This document shows positions 1 through 8,472 of a DNA stretch of 64,000 bases, one piece after another (position 1 is the stretch's first letter; every line of letters begins with the position of its first letter). Made by a program: the position numbers and the translations under genes. Source of the stretch: Chloroflexota bacterium (GTDB taxonomy: Bacteria; Chloroflexota; Anaerolineae; Anaerolineales; Villigracilaceae); the NCBI GenBank assembly GCA_016219545.1, contig JACRMH010000012.1, positions 1-64,000 of the forward strand. Reading direction: 5' to 3'. Under the pieces are notes generated by a model, which was not told the DNA's origin, did no database searches, and was given only the letters and a program-made list of their open reading frames with translations.

Positions 1-21
1 CACCTTTTGTCACCGAACGGG

Positions 22-60
22 AAAGCGGAGCCGGGATACTCCAGCTCCGCTTTATCGTTT
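22..60 (+). terminator. Hairpin terminator of a gene left of the window
   Basis: A perfect 10-bp inverted repeat (AAAGCGGAGC at 22-31, GCTCCGCTTT at 44-53) is followed by a T-rich ATCGTTT. It would end a plus-strand gene lying outside the window. It also lies downstream of the minus-strand gene ending at 185, but too far away to assign to it. The stretch 61-184 shows no gene. Confidence 0.6.
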
Positions 61-184
61 ACGTCTCGCTCTCAGTCTTCTTTGGCTTTCTCATCCGCCC
101 CCCTTCCTCTCCTTTTTATGAGATTCGGGGTGCTTCATGTTGTTTAAGGGTATCTTTACAGGGCGTGTATTCAAATTCCATAAG

Positions 185-1663
185 CTAAGGTTTTCTTTGG
201 TAAATCGTAATCATCTCATCGCTGTACACGTTTTGCCATTCATTCCGTGGAAGCCTAGTTAATAAAGGGGAGTCTGATTCTATAAATATAAAGCCAATCT
301 TGCGTGTATTCAACAAGGCTAGTCCTTTATCAGTTCCGCTATTGATCTCGTTCCACTCGGAAATGATCTCATTTCCATAGAGATCGGCGCGCCCGTCTAT
401 GAAGACCGGATACTCCCTTAATTCCCATATAAGATATCCGCCCCAATTGTACGAGTTGAACCTGGGACCCTGTGGCTGGTTATCCTTGATCCATTGTATG
501 GCACGCGCGGGAAGTTTCACATCCATGCTTTGTGGTGTGGATATGAAATAGGCATTGCAAATAGCGAATACAGTGATTAAGCTGACGAGGGTTGAATTGA
601 CAATGAAATTTACTTTCGGTGAAAGTTGCTTGCGCTGTGGCAATTGGGCGATTCTATTTCTAAAATCTTCCATGATCGGTGCTTTGAATAAATTTTGTAC
701 TGCTTGGTTAAGATGCCTTGCGATAATTGGCAGGAGGATAATTGCAAAAGGTCCCATATTGCGTTGGGCAACAAAAAATAGATAAGTAAAGCCCAGCCCT
801 TTTAGCAAGTCTGTAAATGACATGCTTTTTTTTGAGAATGCAAGCCCGATGATGAGCAGGAATAAAAGCCACAGCAGGGGATGAGCATACAGTTGGTGAA
901 AATCTGGAGAGAGCCATTCAGTTATGGACAATGAAACCTGCACCTGCTCGAAAGGTAATTTCCAAAGAGAGATTCCGTTTGGATTAATTGAAACAGCAAG
1001 TGCCGCAAGAATACTCCATAAAGCCAGTTGACCTGTTTCCTTCCAACTTAGGCTTGGTGGATTATCTAGCAGGTTATCCAAACTTTCCCCGACGATGGTT
1101 GCTAATAGTAAAAGAATTCCCCAAATAAATCCACCATGCAGGTTGCCCCATAACGCGAAAATAAGAGGCAAAACCCACAGCGGTTGCTTCTTGACATGGC
1201 GATGACGGTCTAAGAAATAATCCAGAAAGGCGAGCAGTAGGAAGGACATGAGTTGCGGGCGGGCGGACCAATTCGGGTGGATCCCGATCATCGCAAGCAG
1301 GATCAGCAGTCCGCGCAGATAGACCGAGCCCTCCATGTGCAGGTAAATGGTTGCCATGAGTCCCACTGCGATCAATGCAACTGCAAGAGTGATGGCGAAA
1401 AATCCGCCCAGTTTCAATAAACCAAAGAGTCCCAGATCAGAGAGCCAAAAGGCATTGACCCAGTGCGCGCCGAAACGCGTATAGGAAAAAATATCCTGTA
1501 AAAGAATTTTGCCTTGGTGCCAGATTTCATCCCCGTTGCGTAAGTGCCACCACATGTCGGTGTCGGTGGGAGAGACTACTGCGGTGTTGAAAAGCAGTAG
1601 CATGGTCACAACAAAAAATAAGGTTTCGGTTTTTTTCGTCGTGTCAGTGATGGTTTGGGACAT
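185..1663 (-). CDS. Polytopic membrane protein, GT-C-like, 492 aa
   Basis: An integral membrane protein with roughly ten hydrophobic segments. Visible motifs are an early D-T-D-M-W-W-H-L-R-N-G loop (about residues 34-45), a central W-G-N-L-H-G-G-F-I-W segment (about 172-181) and a C-terminal soluble part with V-F-I-D-G-R-A-D-L-Y-G (about 425-435). An early acidic loop between membrane helices and a soluble C-terminal domain are the layout of GT-C glycosyltransferases or lipid-linked sugar transferases. That is inference from architecture, not a recognised family. It is followed on the same strand (upstream in transcription) by another polytopic protein 53 bp away, so the two are probably co-transcribed. 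Substrate unknown. Confidence 0.75.
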   Translation of the reverse strand: MSQTITDTTKKTETLFFVVTMLLLFNTAVVSPTDTDMWWHLRNGDEIWHQGKILLQDIFSYTRFGAHWVNAFWLSDLGLFGLLKLGGFFAITLAVALIAVGLMATIYLHMEGSVYLRGLLILLAMIGIHPNWSARPQLMSFLLLAFLDYFLDRHRHVKKQPLWVLPLIFALWGNLHGGFIWGILLLLATIVGESLDNLLDNPPSLSWKETGQLALWSILAALAVSINPNGISLWKLPFEQVQVSLSITEWLSPDFHQLYAHPLLWLLFLLIIGLAFSKKSMSFTDLLKGLGFTYLFFVAQRNMGPFAIILLPIIARHLNQAVQNLFKAPIMEDFRNRIAQLPQRKQLSPKVNFIVNSTLVSLITVFAICNAYFISTPQSMDVKLPARAIQWIKDNQPQGPRFNSYNWGGYLIWELREYPVFIDGRADLYGNEIISEWNEINSGTDKGLALLNTRKIGFIFIESDSPLLTRLPRNEWQNVYSDEMITIYQRKP

Positions 1664-1716
1664 GAGGTTATTTTAGCAGAAAAGATAAGGTCTAATTATC
1701 AACGCACTCAAATTCT

Positions 1717-3345
1717 TTAGGGAGTGATGCGGTAAATTTTGACTCCGCATTGATCGTAGACCAATTCCCCTGGTGGTGTAACCTTTCCCTGACTTAACGC
1801 ATCTTCATACACCCCCTGGTAGATATAAGTGATATGCCATTTTTTTAATAACTCTTCTCTCCAACTGTCTGGAGTATCTTCCTGCCAAAATTGTTCTACT
1901 TGTTTTACTTTCCCGTCAAAATCCACCGTCAAAAAAAATTGTCCCATAAATACACGTGTGTCGGATAGCGCAGGAAAGTAATTGCCGGCGGGGTAATAGG
2001 CCAATACCAGATCGGTTTGGGGATTGGTCTGGTCGGACAACCAATTCAGCGCTTGAATTTCACTCTTTGGCATATAGATTGGGAAATCTTTTTGGGTGAT
2101 GACATTCCTAATTAAGAAGAGGGTAACAATCAATCCTGATGGTATGGTGAGGAGAAGAATGATGCGGCGCAAGGTTTCGTATGGAGTGGGTGTTAGGTGT
2201 CCGAAATGAGCGTACCAAGCCTTTTGACGCAGCCACGGTAAGACAACGTCTTCCAAGCCGTAAGCGGCCAGGGTTGCCAATGGAACCCACAGCCCCAAAA
2301 TAAATCTCCCTGAATATTGAACGATAGGTATGTACATCACCAATAAATTGCCTAAGATCCAAAAAAGGAGCAGGGGATTTTGTTTCATTGCCCACCAACG
2401 GCGGACTCCAGCTGCTGCCAGTATCCCAACAATGCCGGCGCCCCAGATCAAGGCATACCAGGGTGGCGGCGGAATTATATTGCGGGCACTAACAACATAC
2501 TGTACCCAGACCGGGTCGCGATTGACCCAATACCCATAATAAAAAAGTAAAGGCACTAACGGGATTAAGATCAGCGCGCCTTCCATCCATTTACGCCATG
2601 GGATGCGTTTTTCATCCCAGGCGGACCAGAGCAAATACAAACTCACGACAGCAAATAAGACAACGGCATTGTAAACATAGATGAGACCAAGCGCTGCAGC
2701 GGTCAATGACGCCGCCAGAACCGATTTCCACCCCGCGCCCTGTGTTACCCGCCAAAAGTAGAGAAAGAATAATGTCTCCAAAAACAAGCCCAGCATGTAA
2801 TGTGGCGCATTTGTTCCAATGAGACCAAGTACCCAACCTCCATCGGTAATATCTGGAAAAAGAGAAGCGGAATTGGGGACGCCCGCTAAATTCGCCAACG
2901 GCCATAAAAGCCAACCTAAGCCGCCGCCAAACACCAACAAGAGCCACGCTGTCCATTGTTTGGTTGGCGCGTTGGGAAATATTTGCCGAGACCATGCGCC
3001 AAAAATCCACAATGTTAGCCCTAATGCGATCACGCGCAAAATATTGACCCACACCACATAACCAAATATATCTGGGACTACTTTCCCCAAGATCATATAC
3101 ACTGGCAGCATCAGTTGAGGATGCCAGGATTCGGGTGAAAAGTTGAAATGAAAAAGCCAGTTGCCATCTGCGCCCTGACGCATGGCTGCGAGGTAAGCGC
3201 TAAAATCGTTGTGATTTGCGAGTGTGCCTGAAAAAACATAACCGGGAGGAGTAAGAAGCCATGCGAGCAATAGCGGACTTAAAACGAGAGTCATCGAAGC
3301 GATCACAAAAGGGTAGGCAGTTCTAAAAGAGATAGGTTTATTCAT
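1717..3345 (-). CDS. Polytopic membrane protein, 542 aa, GT-C-like
   Basis: Another large membrane protein with about ten to twelve hydrophobic segments and a soluble C-terminal region of about 110 residues containing A-L-N-W-L-S-D-Q-T and Y-Y-P-A-G-N-Y-F-P. The N-terminal loop after the first helix contains H-N-D-F-S-A-Y (about residues 46-52), an acidic site in the position typical of GT-C enzymes. The C-terminus reads like a domain that follows the membrane part of dolichol- or polyprenyl-linked glycosyltransferases, but I do not recognise a named family. It is divergent from the gene at 3470 across a 124-bp promoter region, and probably the first gene of a two-gene minus-strand unit with the gene ending at 185. 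Confidence 0.75.
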   Translation of the reverse strand: MNKPISFRTAYPFVIASMTLVLSPLLLAWLLTPPGYVFSGTLANHNDFSAYLAAMRQGADGNWLFHFNFSPESWHPQLMLPVYMILGKVVPDIFGYVVWVNILRVIALGLTLWIFGAWSRQIFPNAPTKQWTAWLLLVFGGGLGWLLWPLANLAGVPNSASLFPDITDGGWVLGLIGTNAPHYMLGLFLETLFFLYFWRVTQGAGWKSVLAASLTAAALGLIYVYNAVVLFAVVSLYLLWSAWDEKRIPWRKWMEGALILIPLVPLLFYYGYWVNRDPVWVQYVVSARNIIPPPPWYALIWGAGIVGILAAAGVRRWWAMKQNPLLLFWILGNLLVMYIPIVQYSGRFILGLWVPLATLAAYGLEDVVLPWLRQKAWYAHFGHLTPTPYETLRRIILLLTIPSGLIVTLFLIRNVITQKDFPIYMPKSEIQALNWLSDQTNPQTDLVLAYYPAGNYFPALSDTRVFMGQFFLTVDFDGKVKQVEQFWQEDTPDSWREELLKKWHITYIYQGVYEDALSQGKVTPPGELVYDQCGVKIYRITP

Positions 3346-3428
3346 TTTATTCCTGGAAAAACTTTTCTTCCACCATCCTCTTATTAGTTATTTGTGTTGA
3401 TACTTCCATTGCCTCGAGGAATTGTTAA

Positions 3429-3452
3429 GATATACTTCCAGTTGAGTATATC
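3429..3452. promoter_or_regulatory. Perfect palindrome in divergent promoter region
   Basis: GATATACT (3429-3436), 8-nt spacer, AGTATATC (3445-3452): a perfect 8+8 inverted repeat in the 124-bp space between two divergent membrane-protein genes, 18 bp before the ATG at 3470. It looks like an operator for a dimeric regulator. The AT-rich arms could also contain overlapping -10 elements on both strands. No known binding consensus is recognised. Confidence 0.4.
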
Positions 3453-3469
3453 AATATTTTGAACCGATC

Positions 3470-4339
3470 ATGGCGAACTCATCCATCACTCCCCACTCCG
3501 CATCAATAAAAAAACTGATATTGGCATTATGTATTGTTTCACCTCTGGTGATATTTGCGTTTGCCATATATCTGCCCCCAGCCAGTGACTTTATCGATTC
3601 TTTTTGGCCGGCTGCGCATCATCCCTTTGACCCTTATAGTGTTTCGAAATTTTTGAATCCCCCCTGGGTGGCTTTGTTGCTTTACCCGCTGACATTTTTG
3701 TCTGAACGTGTAGCGCAGGCGATCATCGCATACTTGAATTTGTCGGTAACTTTGCTGTTGATCGCACGCTATGGCGGCAATCGTTGGAGTTTTCTGTTGA
3801 CACTCACCTCGGCGCCCTTTCTTTCCCTCCTGGTCAATGGCAATATGGATTGGCTTCCGATGGCAGCCTTTCTACTTCCTACCCAGTGGGGATTGGCGGT
3901 TTTGCTTTCCAAGCCTCAGGTTGGGCTGATGGCAGGATTGGTATGGCTCAAACAAGTGAAACGCAAGGATTTGTTCCTGATCCCTGCTGTTTGTTTATTG
4001 CTGGTTTCATTCCTGGTGTGGGGCAACTGGGTAGTAGACATGTTTCAGCAGGTGAACTTATTAAACAGTAGATCTGTCGTTGGTCCTTGGAATATCGCTC
4101 CATTCCCATGGCTGATCCCAGTTGGGGCGTGGTTGCTTTATCAGTCATGGAAGCGGGAGGATGTACTGATCGCAATTGCCGCTACACTTTGTCTGACTCC
4201 ATATATTGCCTTTTATTCCCTGACGGCTTTTTTGGCGGTTTTATCCGCGCGTAATCCGAGAGCGGCTGTCATCGCATGGATCGTTTTGTGGACATTCTTT
4301 CTCGCCCAGCGCTGGATCGTTTTGAGGTTTTATGTGTAG
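3470..4339 (+). CDS. Polytopic membrane protein, 289 aa (GT87/DUF2029-like)
   Basis: About eight hydrophobic segments with short loops. After the first helix comes an acidic loop (A-S-D-F-I-D-S-F-W-P-A, about residues 37-47), then a P-F-D-P-Y motif and N-P-P-W-V. That order resembles GT-C mannosyltransferases of the GT87/DUF2029 type, though the protein is shorter than the usual 380-450 residues. The start ATG at 3470 has no clear Shine-Dalgarno sequence. It is divergent from the large membrane protein at 1717-3345. Function is inferred only from architecture. A hairpin follows its stop. Confidence 0.7.
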   Translation: MANSSITPHSASIKKLILALCIVSPLVIFAFAIYLPPASDFIDSFWPAAHHPFDPYSVSKFLNPPWVALLLYPLTFLSERVAQAIIAYLNLSVTLLLIARYGGNRWSFLLTLTSAPFLSLLVNGNMDWLPMAAFLLPTQWGLAVLLSKPQVGLMAGLVWLKQVKRKDLFLIPAVCLLLVSFLVWGNWVVDMFQQVNLLNSRSVVGPWNIAPFPWLIPVGAWLLYQSWKREDVLIAIAATLCLTPYIAFYSLTAFLAVLSARNPRAAVIAWIVLWTFFLAQRWIVLRFYV

Positions 4340-4370
4340 AATTCAACATAGAGAATCTATAAAAAACGAA

Positions 4371-4397
4371 AAAGTCACCATCATGGTGACTTTTTTG
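4371..4397. terminator. Bidirectional hairpin terminator
   Basis: AAAGTCACCA-TCA-TGGTGACTTT with A and T runs on the two sides. It lies between the plus-strand gene ending at 4339 and the tRNA fragment and tRNA on the minus strand. A similar but imperfect hairpin at 4463-4487 lies directly behind tRNA-Val, so hairpin and tRNA 3' end appear to have been duplicated together. Confidence 0.7.
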
Positions 4398-4427
4398 TGG
4401 GCGCTGGGGGATTCGACCCCTCGACCT
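4398..4427 (-). repeat. Duplicated 3' fragment of tRNA-Val
   Basis: Thirty bases match the 3' end of the tRNA-Val gene (4489-4518) with a single difference in the T loop. The copy covers acceptor 3' strand, T arm and part of the variable region. No anticodon arm or 5' half follows, so it is not a functional tRNA. The copies are in direct orientation 91 bp apart, and each is followed (in minus-strand sense) by a terminator-like hairpin. Confidence 0.7.
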
Positions 4428-4462
4428 TATCATCCCCTCAATGGGGGCTATGTGGGAAAGAA

Positions 4463-4487
4463 AAAGATCACCGAATGGTGACCTTTT
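4463..4487 (-). terminator. Terminator behind tRNA-Val
   Basis: On the minus strand GGTCACC-ATTC-GGTGATC is followed by TTTTTC. It begins immediately after the tRNA 3' end. One mismatch sits in the stem. Confidence 0.6.
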
Positions 4488-4488
4488 G

Positions 4489-4562
4489 TGGGCGCTGGGG
4501 GATTCGAACCCTCGACCTCTACTGTGTGATAGTAGCGCTCTAACCAACTGAGCTAAGCACCC
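4489..4562 (-). tRNA. tRNA-Val (anticodon CAC)
   Basis: A 74-nt cloverleaf. The acceptor stem GGGTGCT pairs with AGCGCCC, the D arm is GCTC/GAGC, the anticodon stem CTACT/AGTAG encloses loop ATCACAC with CAC at positions 34-36, and the T loop is TTCGAAT. The discriminator is A. CCA is not encoded (CAA follows). One A-C mismatch sits in the T stem (GAGGG against CCCCC). It reads GUG valine codons. Confidence 0.92.
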
Positions 4563-4682
4563 GCGAAGTGTCGCAGATTATAGTATAGGCTTTCTGCTTT
4601 GGCAAGGAGTCTTTCAAAATGACAGTTTATCCTCAATAGGTTGTACAATAAAAACCAAACTCAGACAAAATGGGAGCGGCAG

Positions 4683-5459
4683 ATGAATCAAGTAATGGAT
4701 GTTTTGACAAAACGTAAATCCGTGCGGGCATACGAAACTCGTGAGATCAGCCCTGAAATACGGGCGCAGATCCTCAAAGCCACTTTGCGTGCGCCGACTG
4801 CAGGCAATATGATGTTGTATTCCATTCTGGACATCACAGACCAATCCATCAAAGAGAGGCTGGCGGTCACCTGCGACGACCAGCCATTCATTGCGCGTGC
4901 GCCCATGGTTTGGCTGTTCCTTGCCGACTACCAGCGCTGGTACGATTATTTCCTTGCTTCGGATGTGGAGAAGCTTTGCGAGCAAAGAAAAATCCCTTTG
5001 CACAAACCCGAGGAAGGTGACCTCTTCCTCGCCTGCTGTGATGCCCTCATCGCCGCCCAGAATGCGGTCATTGCGGCTGAGTCATTTGGGATCGGCTCGT
5101 GTTATATCGGCGACATCATGGAGCAATATGAGACGCACAGGGAATTGCTTAATTTGCCGCAGTATGTTTTCCCGATCACCATGTTGGTTTTTGGTTATCC
5201 CACTCAACAGCAAAAGGACCGCGAGTACACGTCACGCTTTGACGAGAAATTCATCATGTTCGAGAATCAATATCACCGACTCAATAAAGATGAATTTGAT
5301 GAAATGTTTGCCGAAAATCAAAGGCGTCTGCCAAAAGGAAAAGCCATGGAAGGAATTGATAACCCTGGGCAGGCCATGTATATGCGTAAATTTAGTGCGG
5401 ACTTTTCCGTTGAAATGAGGCGTTCTGTGCGTGAGATACTAAAGAATTGGAAGGCGTGA
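4683..5459 (+). CDS. Nitroreductase family protein
   Basis: An FMN-dependent oxidoreductase of the nitroreductase superfamily, about 258 aa, probably cytosolic, reducing nitro, quinone or flavin substrates with NAD(P)H. The N-terminus has the family's R-K-S-V-R-A-Y-E motif, where Arg and Ser residues contact FMN phosphate. A-P-T-A-G-N-M follows in the expected position, and the mid-protein G-I-G-S-C-Y-I-G-D motif is also typical. I prefer the ATG at 4683 because GGAG sits six bases upstream. A TTG at 4641 would add 14 residues without a ribosome site. Its stop overlaps the next lipoprotein gene, so they are probably co-transcribed. The substrate cannot be told. Confidence 0.85.
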   Translation: MNQVMDVLTKRKSVRAYETREISPEIRAQILKATLRAPTAGNMMLYSILDITDQSIKERLAVTCDDQPFIARAPMVWLFLADYQRWYDYFLASDVEKLCEQRKIPLHKPEEGDLFLACCDALIAAQNAVIAAESFGIGSCYIGDIMEQYETHRELLNLPQYVFPITMLVFGYPTQQQKDREYTSRFDEKFIMFENQYHRLNKDEFDEMFAENQRRLPKGKAMEGIDNPGQAMYMRKFSADFSVEMRRSVREILKNWKA

Positions 5460-5461
5460 AA

Positions 5462-6472
5462 TTGAATAAGCAATTTTTATCATGGTGCGGACTATTGCTC
5501 ATCCTCCTTGCCTGCAATATGATCCCATCCGCCTCAACCCCGACCATTGACCTGTTCGCCACACTATCAGCAGCCACTCCGCTGACGGGGAATCCGTCCG
5601 CGCCTGCAAACCCCGCTCAGACACTCATTCCTTTCTCCAATACCCAGCCAACAGGACAGATCGTTTTTACCTGCCAGATATATAAAACACAGGCGAGTAA
5701 CCAGATCTGCATCATCAATGCCGATGGGACAGGTTTTCGGAGACTCACAACAGAAAACTCAGTCCAGCATTATTACGCATCCCTATCTCCCGAAGGCAAG
5801 AGCGTGGTCTATTCCGCGTTCAGCGAATTGAACATCTTCGAGATCTACGAAATGGAACTTGCCACAGGGAATGTGGCACAACTGACAGATCATCTCGGCA
5901 TCCTGAACGGACCGGAAATTTCGCCCGATGGCGAATCCATTGTCTTTAAGTTTACGCGGGGCGCGAGTGTGATTAACGAGATTTGGATCATGGATCGCAA
6001 CGGACAAAACGTTATCAGCATCCCCGGAATTACAGGCTGGGACCCGACCTGGTCACCGGATGGAAATTATATTTTGTTCGCCTCCGATATGGATGGGGCG
6101 ATCCAGTTGTACACCATCCGTCCCAACGGGCAGGAACTGCATAAGGTCAGCGACCTGCCCGCCATCCGCGGAAGAAGCGACTGGTCGCCGGATGGAAAAT
6201 ATATCGTCACGTATTCCGGTGAAGCGTGGAAGCGCGAAGTCTACATCCTGAACGCCGATGGCTCCAATGCTCATGTGCTTTCTCCGGTCGGCGGAAATTC
6301 TCAAGGAGCATCCTTCTCGCCTGATAGTCAATGGGTGACCTTCACTTCCTATTACGATCATCCCGGCGATGACCATGGATGTGAGATTTACATCCTGCGC
6401 ATTGATGGCACAGACCTTCGCCGCTTAACGGATAATGATTATTGTGATTACCAGCCCCGCTGGGGACCTTGA
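5462..6472 (+). CDS. TolB/WD40-like beta-propeller lipoprotein
   Basis: An exported lipoprotein of about 336 aa. The signal peptide ends in L-L-A-C, a lipobox, then comes a short Ser/Thr/Pro linker, then six or so propeller blades. The blades show the TolB/WD40-like signature S-P-D-G or S-P-E-G followed by V-hydrophobic-F and I-Y/W-I-M or Y-I-L-N-A-D-G-S. Propellers of this kind bind proteins or ligands at the cell surface; no catalytic site is visible. Start choice is uncertain: TTG at 5462 has GGAAGG seven bases upstream, while GTG at 5456 overlaps the previous stop as GTGA. The next gene starts four bases after the stop, giving a three-gene unit with nitroreductase and GH127. Confidence 0.8.
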   Translation: MNKQFLSWCGLLLILLACNMIPSASTPTIDLFATLSAATPLTGNPSAPANPAQTLIPFSNTQPTGQIVFTCQIYKTQASNQICIINADGTGFRRLTTENSVQHYYASLSPEGKSVVYSAFSELNIFEIYEMELATGNVAQLTDHLGILNGPEISPDGESIVFKFTRGASVINEIWIMDRNGQNVISIPGITGWDPTWSPDGNYILFASDMDGAIQLYTIRPNGQELHKVSDLPAIRGRSDWSPDGKYIVTYSGEAWKREVYILNADGSNAHVLSPVGGNSQGASFSPDSQWVTFTSYYDHPGDDHGCEIYILRIDGTDLRRLTDNDYCDYQPRWGP

Positions 6473-6476
6473 TTAA

Positions 6477-8423
6477 ATGCAAAATTCTCCTTCATCCAAA
6501 ATTACTTCCGGTTTCTGGAAAGACAGGCTTGAAGTCAATGCGAGCCGCGCGATCTTCCATCAATGGGAGCAGCTCGAGGCATCAGGTTGCATTGAAAATT
6601 TTCGTATCGCCGCCGGTGAAGCGGATGGCTTCCGCGAGGGCTGGTTCTTCGCTGATTCAGATGCGTACAAATGGCTGGATGCAGCCTCCCGAATCTGCGC
6701 TTCATTTTCTAACCCGGAACTTGTTTCCGTTATGGATGGTTTGATCGCCCTTTTGGCGCGTGCGCAGCGTCCCGACGGTTATCTCTTCACCTACAATCAA
6801 ATTCACTTCCCCGATGTGCGCTGGAAAAATTTGCAGATCGAGCATGAGCTGTATTGTCATGGACATTTGATCGAGGCCGGTGTTTCTCATTACGAGGCAA
6901 CTGCCCGCAGGGATTTGCTTGCCATCGTCCGCCGCGCCGCCGACCGCATCGTGGCAGATTTCTCCCACAAAGGCACAGCCCATACTCCCGGTCACGAAGA
7001 GATCGAGATCGCGTTACTGCGACTATATCAGGTGACAGGTCATCAACCCTATCTTGAAATGGCGCGCCAATTCATCGAACAGCGTGGACGGAATCCATTC
7101 TTTGCGCTATCCATCATCCAGCAAAATTCAAGCGCGGATTCTCGTAAGAAATTTATCCAACAAAAGAAACAGGAATATCTTTCCGCACATCCTGAATTCA
7201 AACCATTTCAACTTCCGCCCGATAACGATGCAAAAAAACCTAGTAACTCAAAATTACGTTGGTACGCCAGCGCATTGAGCGGCAAATATTTCCAGCAGCA
7301 CGCACCCATCCGCAAGCAGACCGTGCCGGTGGGACATTCCGTCCGCTTCGGGTATCTTGAAACCGCAGTTGCCATGCTTGCGCAGATGAATGGCGATAAG
7401 ACTTTTGTGCCCACGCTTGAAAAGGTTTGGGAGAACATGGTCACGCGCCGCATGTACGTCACGGGCGGGTTGGGTGCGCTGCCAGGGTCGGAAGGCTTTG
7501 GCAATGACTATGAACTCGACCCCGAGTATGCCTACGCTGAAACTTGCGCCGCCCTCGCCAGCATGTTCTGGAATTGGGAAATGACCCAACTGACCGGCGA
7601 TGCCAAATACAGCGATCTCTTTGAATGGCAGTTATATAATGCGGCCGCAGTCGGCATGGGGCTGGACGGCACGACTTATCTTTACAATAATCCATTGACA
7701 TGTCACGGCGGTATCACGCGCAAGGCTTGGTACTCCGTACCTTGTTGCCCGTCCAATCTCTCGCGCACCTGGGCGGCTTTAGGCAAATACATATACTCAT
7801 TCAGTGAAAATGAAGTTTTTCTTCACCAGTACATCTCAAGCCAATACGAGAATGACTTTGCAAAGTTAGAAATGCATTCCGATCTGCCGTGGAGTGGCAA
7901 GATCGAGATCAAAATTACATCCTTGGCTCAATTCACATTGAACTTGCGTTTGCCTTCATGGTGTGAGGCGTCGGATTCCCGAATCACTAGCAACGGAGAA
8001 GCAATTTCAATATCACCTGCTTCGTATGAAAAAGAAGTCACCGCTTCCGGCTACGATCCCCGTGAAAGTAAGTGGATCCCAATTACACGAACGTGGAGTC
8101 CCGGTGATGTAGTCAATCTGGATTTTGAAATGCCGGTTCGATTGCGCCATGCCCACCCAAAAGTGAAAGGACATCAAGGCAAAGTTGCCGTCACTCGCGG
8201 ACCTTTGGTGTATTGCCTCGAAAGCGTAGATAACCCCCGCGTGGATATTTTTACTGTGAGGGTGGACACGTCTTCCATTCAACCTGTTATTGAGGAATCC
8301 CTGCTTGGCGGAATTATGAAACTTCAAGCCAACTCTACTGATGGTCAGCCGCTCATTTTCATCCCTTATCATTTATGGGGCAATCGCGGCGAATCAACAA
8401 TGACGGTTTGGGTAAACGAATGA
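6477..8423 (+). CDS. Glycoside hydrolase family 127 (beta-L-arabinofuranosidase-like)
   Basis: A 648-aa protein of the GH127/DUF1680 family, which removes terminal beta-L-arabinofuranose from plant-type glycans. Seen: an (alpha/alpha)6-type N-terminal part with D-G-Y-L-F-T and C-H-G-H-L-I-E-A motifs, the acid/base region D-Y-E-L-D-P-E-Y-A-Y-A-E-T-C (about residues 343-356), and the C-C-P-S-N motif (about 421-425) whose cysteine, with a conserved Glu and Cys, forms the zinc-cysteine centre of characterised members. Beta-sandwich domains follow. No signal peptide is visible, so it is probably cytosolic and acts on imported oligosaccharides. Length matches the family. A bidirectional terminator follows. 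Confidence 0.88.
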   Translation: MQNSPSSKITSGFWKDRLEVNASRAIFHQWEQLEASGCIENFRIAAGEADGFREGWFFADSDAYKWLDAASRICASFSNPELVSVMDGLIALLARAQRPDGYLFTYNQIHFPDVRWKNLQIEHELYCHGHLIEAGVSHYEATARRDLLAIVRRAADRIVADFSHKGTAHTPGHEEIEIALLRLYQVTGHQPYLEMARQFIEQRGRNPFFALSIIQQNSSADSRKKFIQQKKQEYLSAHPEFKPFQLPPDNDAKKPSNSKLRWYASALSGKYFQQHAPIRKQTVPVGHSVRFGYLETAVAMLAQMNGDKTFVPTLEKVWENMVTRRMYVTGGLGALPGSEGFGNDYELDPEYAYAETCAALASMFWNWEMTQLTGDAKYSDLFEWQLYNAAAVGMGLDGTTYLYNNPLTCHGGITRKAWYSVPCCPSNLSRTWAALGKYIYSFSENEVFLHQYISSQYENDFAKLEMHSDLPWSGKIEIKITSLAQFTLNLRLPSWCEASDSRITSNGEAISISPASYEKEVTASGYDPRESKWIPITRTWSPGDVVNLDFEMPVRLRHAHPKVKGHQGKVAVTRGPLVYCLESVDNPRVDIFTVRVDTSSIQPVIEESLLGGIMKLQANSTDGQPLIFIPYHLWGNRGESTMTVWVNE

Positions 8424-8432
8424 AAAGCGAAA

Positions 8433-8471
8433 AAAAATCCCCTAAAGCGACAATCGCTCTAGGGGATTTTG
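8433..8471. terminator. Bidirectional terminator between convergent genes
   Basis: AATCCCCTA and TAGGGGATT flank an inner AGCGA/TCGCT stem, with A and T runs on either side. It separates the convergent genes ending at 8423 and 8473. Confidence 0.8.
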
Positions 8472-8472
8472 A

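Noticed and set aside
4398..4427. A second tRNA gene
   Set aside because: Only the 3' third of a tRNA is present; no anticodon or D arm.
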